A stretch of DNA of 64,000 nucleotides from Nemertoderma westbladi. Lineage: Eukaryota; Xenacoelomorpha; Nemertodermatida; Nemertodermatidae. Location of the stretch: contig JAUCBJ010000069.1 in NCBI GenBank assembly GCA_032718475.1, positions 1 through 64,000 of the forward strand, read 5' to 3'. Below are positions 59,501 to 64,000 of this stretch, piece by piece (position 1 is the first letter of the stretch; each line of letters opens with the position of its first letter). The notes under the pieces are model-generated. The model did not search any database, was not told where the DNA came from, and saw only the letters and a program-made list of their open reading frames with translations. The position numbers and the translations under genes are program-made.

Positions 59501-62500
59501 CTGCCACACGGCTACTCTATACAACACAAGGTGCTATTTAACCTAAAACCTCACTGTCACACGGCTACTCTATACAACACAAGGTGCTATTTAACCTAAA
59601 ACCTCACTGCCACACGGCTACTCTATACAACACAAGGTTGCTATTTAACCTAAAACCTCACTGCCACACGGCTACTCTATACAACACAAGGTTGCTATTT
59701 AACCTAAAACCTCACTGTCACACGGCTACTCTATACAACACAAGGTGCTATTTAACCTAAAACCTCACTGCCACACGGCTACTCTATACAACACAAGGTG
59801 CTATTTAACCTAAAACCTCACTGCCACACGGCTACTCTATACAACACAAGGTTGCTATTTAACCTAAAACCTCACTGCCACACGGCTACTCTATACAACA
59901 CAAGGTGCTATTTAACCTAAAACCTCACTGTCACACGGCTACTCTATACAACACAAGGTGCTATTTAACCTAAAACCTCGCTGCCACACGGCTACTCTAT
60001 ACAACACAAGGTGCTATTTAACCTAAAACCTCACTGCCACACGGCTACTCTATACAACACAAGGTGCTATTTAACCTAAAACCTCACTGCCACACGGCTA
60101 CTCTATACAACACAAGGTGCTATTTAACCTAAAACCTCACTGCCACACGGCTACTCTATACAACACAAGGTGCTATTTAACCTAAAACCTCACTGCCACA
60201 CGGCTACTCTATACAACACAAGGTTGCTATTTAACCTAAAACCTCACTGCCACACGGCTACTCTATACAACACAAGGTGCTATTTAACCTAAAACCTCAC
60301 TGCCACACGGCTACTCTATACAACACAAGGTGCTATTTAACCTAAAACCTCGCTGCCACACGGCTACTCTATACAACACAAGGTGCTATTTAACCTAAAA
60401 CCTCACTGTCACACGGCTACTCTATACAACACAAGGTGCTATTTAACCTAAAACCTCACTGCCACACGGCTACTCTATACAACACAAGGTTGCTATTTAA
60501 CCTAAAACCTCACTGTCACACGGCTACTCTATACAACACAAGGTGCTATTTAACCTAAAACCTCACTGCCACACGGCTACTCTATACAACACAAGGTGCT
60601 ATTTAACCTAAAACCTCGCTGTCACACGGCTACTCTATACAACACAAGGTGCTATTTAACCTAAAACCTCACTGTCACACGGCTACTCTATACAACACAA
60701 GGTGCTATTTAACCTAAAACCTCACTGCCACACGGCTACTCTATACAACACAAGGTTGCTATTTAACCTAAAACCTCACTGTCACACGGCTACTCTATAC
60801 AACACAAGGTGCTATTTAACCTAAAACCTCACTGCCACACGGCTACTCTACAACACAAGGTGCTATTTAACCTAAAACCTCACTGCCACACGGCTACTCT
60901 ATACAACACAAGGTGCTATTTAACCTAAAACCTCACTGCCACACGGCTACTCTATACAACACAAGGTGCTATTTAACCTAAAACCTCACTGCCACACGGC
61001 TACTCTATACAACACAAGGTGCTATTTAACCTAAAACCTCACTGCCACACGGCTACTCTATACAACACAAGGTGCTATTTAACCTAAAACCTCACTGCCA
61101 CACGGCTACTCTATACAACACAAGGTGCTATTTAACCTAAAACCTCGCTGCTCACACGGCTACTCTATACAACACAAGGTGCTATTTAACCTAAAACCTC
61201 ACTGCCACACGGCTACTCTATACAACACAAGGTGCTATTTAACCTAAAACCTCACTGCCACACGGCTACTCTACAACACAAGGTGCTATTTAACCTAAAA
61301 CCTCACTGCCACACGGCTACTCTATACAACACAAGGTGCTATTTAACCTAAAACCTCACTGCCACACGGCTACTCTATACAACACAAGGTGCTATTTAAC
61401 CTAAAACCTCACTGCCACACGGCTACTCTATACAACACAAGGTGCTATTTAACCTAAAACCTCACTGCCACACGGCTACTCTATACAACACAAGGTGCTA
61501 TTTAACCTAAAACCTCACTGCCACACGGCTACTCTATACAACACAAGGTGCTATTTAACCTAAAACCTCACTGCCACACGGCTACTCTACAACACAAGGT
61601 GCTATTTAACCTAAAACCTCACTGCCACACGGCTACTCTATACAACACAAGGTGCTATTTAACCTAAAACCTCACTGCCACACGGCTACTCTATACAACA
61701 CAAGGTGCTATTTAACCTAAAACCTCACTGCCACACGGCTACTCTATACAACACAAGGTGCTATTTAACCTAAAACCTCACTGCCACACGGCTACTCTAT
61801 ACAACACAAGGTGCTATTTAACCTAAAACCTCACTGCCACACGGCTACTCTATACAACACAAGGTGCTATTTAACCTAAAACCTCACTGCCACACGGCTA
61901 CTCTATACAACACAAGGTGCTATTTAACCTAAAACCTCACTGCCACACGGCTACTCTATACAACACAAGGTGCTATTTAACCTAAAACCTCACTGCCACA
62001 CGGCTACTCTTACAACACAAGGTGCTATTTAACCTAAAACCTCACTGCCACACGGCTACTCTATACAACACAAGGTGCTATTTAACCTAAAACCTCACTG
62101 CCACACGGCTACTCTATACAACACAAGGTGCTATTTAACCTAAAACCTCACTGTCACACGGCTACTCTATACAACACAAGGTGCTATTTAACCTAAAACC
62201 TCACTGCCACACGGCTACTCTATACAACACAAGGTGCTATTTAACCTAAAACCTCACTGCCACACGGCTACTCTATACAACACAAGGTGCTATTTAACCT
62301 AAAACCTCACTGCCACACGGCTACTCTATACAACACAAGGTGCTATTTAACCTAAAACCTCACTGCCACACGGCTACTCTATACAACACAAGGTGCTATT
62401 TAACCTAAAACCTCACTGCCACACGGCTACTCTAACAACACAAGGTGCTATTTAACCTAAAACCTCACTGCCACACGGCTACTCTATACAACACAAGGTG

Positions 62501-64000
62501 CTATTTAACCTAAAACCTCACTGCCACACGGCTACTCTATACAACACAAGGTGCTATTTAACCTAAAACCTCGCTGTCACACGGCTACTCTATACAACAC
62601 AAGGTGCTATTTAACCTAAAACCTCACTGCCACACGGCTACTCTACAACACAAGGTGCTATTTAACCTAAAACCTCACTGTCACACGGCTACTCTATACA
62701 ACACAAGGTGCTATTTAACCTAAAACCTCACTGCCACACGGCTACTCTATACAACACAAGGTTGCTATTTAACCTAAAACCTCACTGTCACACGGCTACT
62801 CTATACAACACAAGGTGCTATTTAACCTAAAACCTCACTGCCACACGGCTACTCTACAACACAAGGTGCTATTTAACCTAAAACCTCACTGCCACACGGC
62901 TACTCTATACAACACAAGGTGCTATTTAACCTAAAACCTCACTGCCACACGGCTACTCTATACAACACAAGGTTGCTATTTAACCTAAAACCTCACTGCC
63001 ACACGGCTACTCTATACAACACAAGGTGCTATTTAACCTAAAACCTCACTGCCACACGGCTACTCTATACAACACAAGGTGCTATTTAACCTAAAACCTC
63101 ACTGCCACACGGCTACTCTATACAACACAAGGTGCTATTTAACCTAAAACCTCACTGCCACACGGCTACTCTACAACACAAGGTGCTATTTAACCTAAAA
63201 CCTCACTGCCACACGGCTACTCTATACAACACAAGGTGCTATTTAACCTAAAACCTCACTGCCACACGGCTACTCTATACAACACAAGGTGCTATTTAAC
63301 CTAAAACCTCACTGCCACACGGCTACTCTACAACACAAGGTGCTATTTAACCTAAAACCTCACTGCCACACGGCTACTCTATACAACACAAGGTGCTATT
63401 TAACCTAAAACCTCACTGCCACACGGCTACTCTATACAACACAAGGTGCTATTTAACCTAAAACCTCACTGCCACACGGCTACTCTATACAACACAAGGT
63501 GCTATTTAACCTAAAACCTCGCTGCCACACGGCTACTCTATACAACACAAGGTTGCTATTTAACCTAAAACCTCGCTGCCACACGGCTACTCTACAACAC
63601 AAGGTGCTATTTAACCTAAAACCTCACTGCCACACGGCTACTCTATACAACACAAGGTGCTATTTAACCTAAAACCTCACTGCCACACGGCTACTCTATA
63701 CAACACAAGGTGCTATTTAACCTAAAACCCCGCTGCCACACGGCTACTCTAACAACACAAGGTGCTATTTAACCTAAAACCTCACTGCCACACGGCTACT
63801 CTATACAACACAAGGTGCTATTTAACCTAAAACCTCACTGCCACACGGCTACTCTATACAACACAAGGTTGCTATTTAACCTAAAACCTCACTGCCACAC
63901 GGCTACTCTATACAACACAAGGTGCTATTTAACCTAAAACCTCACTGCCACACGGCTACTCTATACAACACAAGGTGCTATTTAACCTAAAACCTCGCTG

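Larger units (their letters stand above)
31441..64000. repeat. Satellite/minisatellite array of a ~53-bp monomer, about 610 copies, continuing past the edge
   Basis: The monomer reads GGCTACTCTATACAACACAA, then GGTGCTATTTAACCTAAAAC, then CTCACTGCCACAC. Common variants are TCTACAAC for TCTATACAAC (51 bp), TCTACACAAC, TCTACATAAAC, GGTTGCT for GGTGCT (+1 bp), CTCGCTG or CCCCGCTG for CTCACTG, and TGTCACAC for TGCCACAC. No unrelated sequence interrupts the array over 32.5 kb. Repeated peptides such as FNLKPHCHTATL appear where 51- and 54-bp units keep one frame; these are by-products, not genes. Unit size lies between minisatellite and classical satellite DNA. A heterochromatic location is possible but not shown. 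Confidence 0.98.

Noticed and set aside
31441-64000. Satellite as degenerate telomeric DNA (TTTAACCTAAAACC resembles CCTAA/CCCTAA)
   Set aside because: The resemblance is limited to a few bases per 53-bp unit, and no true telomeric run is present.
31441-64000. CRISPR-like array
   Set aside because: The repeats are contiguous with no unique spacers, and the context is a eukaryotic genome.

Overview
This is animal nuclear DNA, most likely from an invertebrate. It holds an ATG13-like autophagy gene, BEL/Pao LTR retrotransposons, non-LTR reverse-transcriptase relics, MITE-like elements and very long tandem arrays. There are no bacterial-style operons, RNA genes or CRISPR arrays. The species cannot be named from the sequence.

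Layout. Positions 1-4881 hold the 5' part of a minus-strand LTR element: a Gag-like coiled-coil reading frame runs off the left edge, and its leader/LTR lies to its right with CCAAT and TATA motifs facing left. Positions 4982-7555 are three tandem arrays with 25-, 54- and 25-bp units. Positions 8156-8668 are a MITE with long inverted ends, followed by a decayed non-LTR RT fragment (8935-9570). The only host-like gene is an uninterrupted ATG13 reading frame (10347-11957) with a poly(A) signal. To its right are a candidate element bounded by G/C runs (12907-13746) and a second, better preserved RT relic (13782-15218).

Positions 15388-31440 look like one large BEL/Pao retrotransposon of about 16 kb. 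Two direct repeats of about 1.25 kb (TGT...ACA ends) bracket a repeat-rich leader, a short gag frame (18878-19348), a 2,590-codon gag-pol frame (19267-27039: zinc knuckle, protease, RT, RNase H, integrase) and a further unrecognised gene (28669-30122). That extra gene lies where an env gene would sit but does not look like an envelope. It is broken by one frame change and three in-frame TGA codons.

The right half (31441 to the edge) is one satellite array of a roughly 53-bp monomer, about 610 copies. It contains nested block duplications with offsets of 1,880, 5,008 and 2,389 bp. It begins at the base after the 3' LTR.

The points most worth attention are the extra gene of the BEL/Pao element, splice-donor-like codons recurring in the gag regions of two different elements, the exact LTR/satellite junction, and the higher-order organisation of the satellite. 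Identities are read by eye; no alignment or database search was run.
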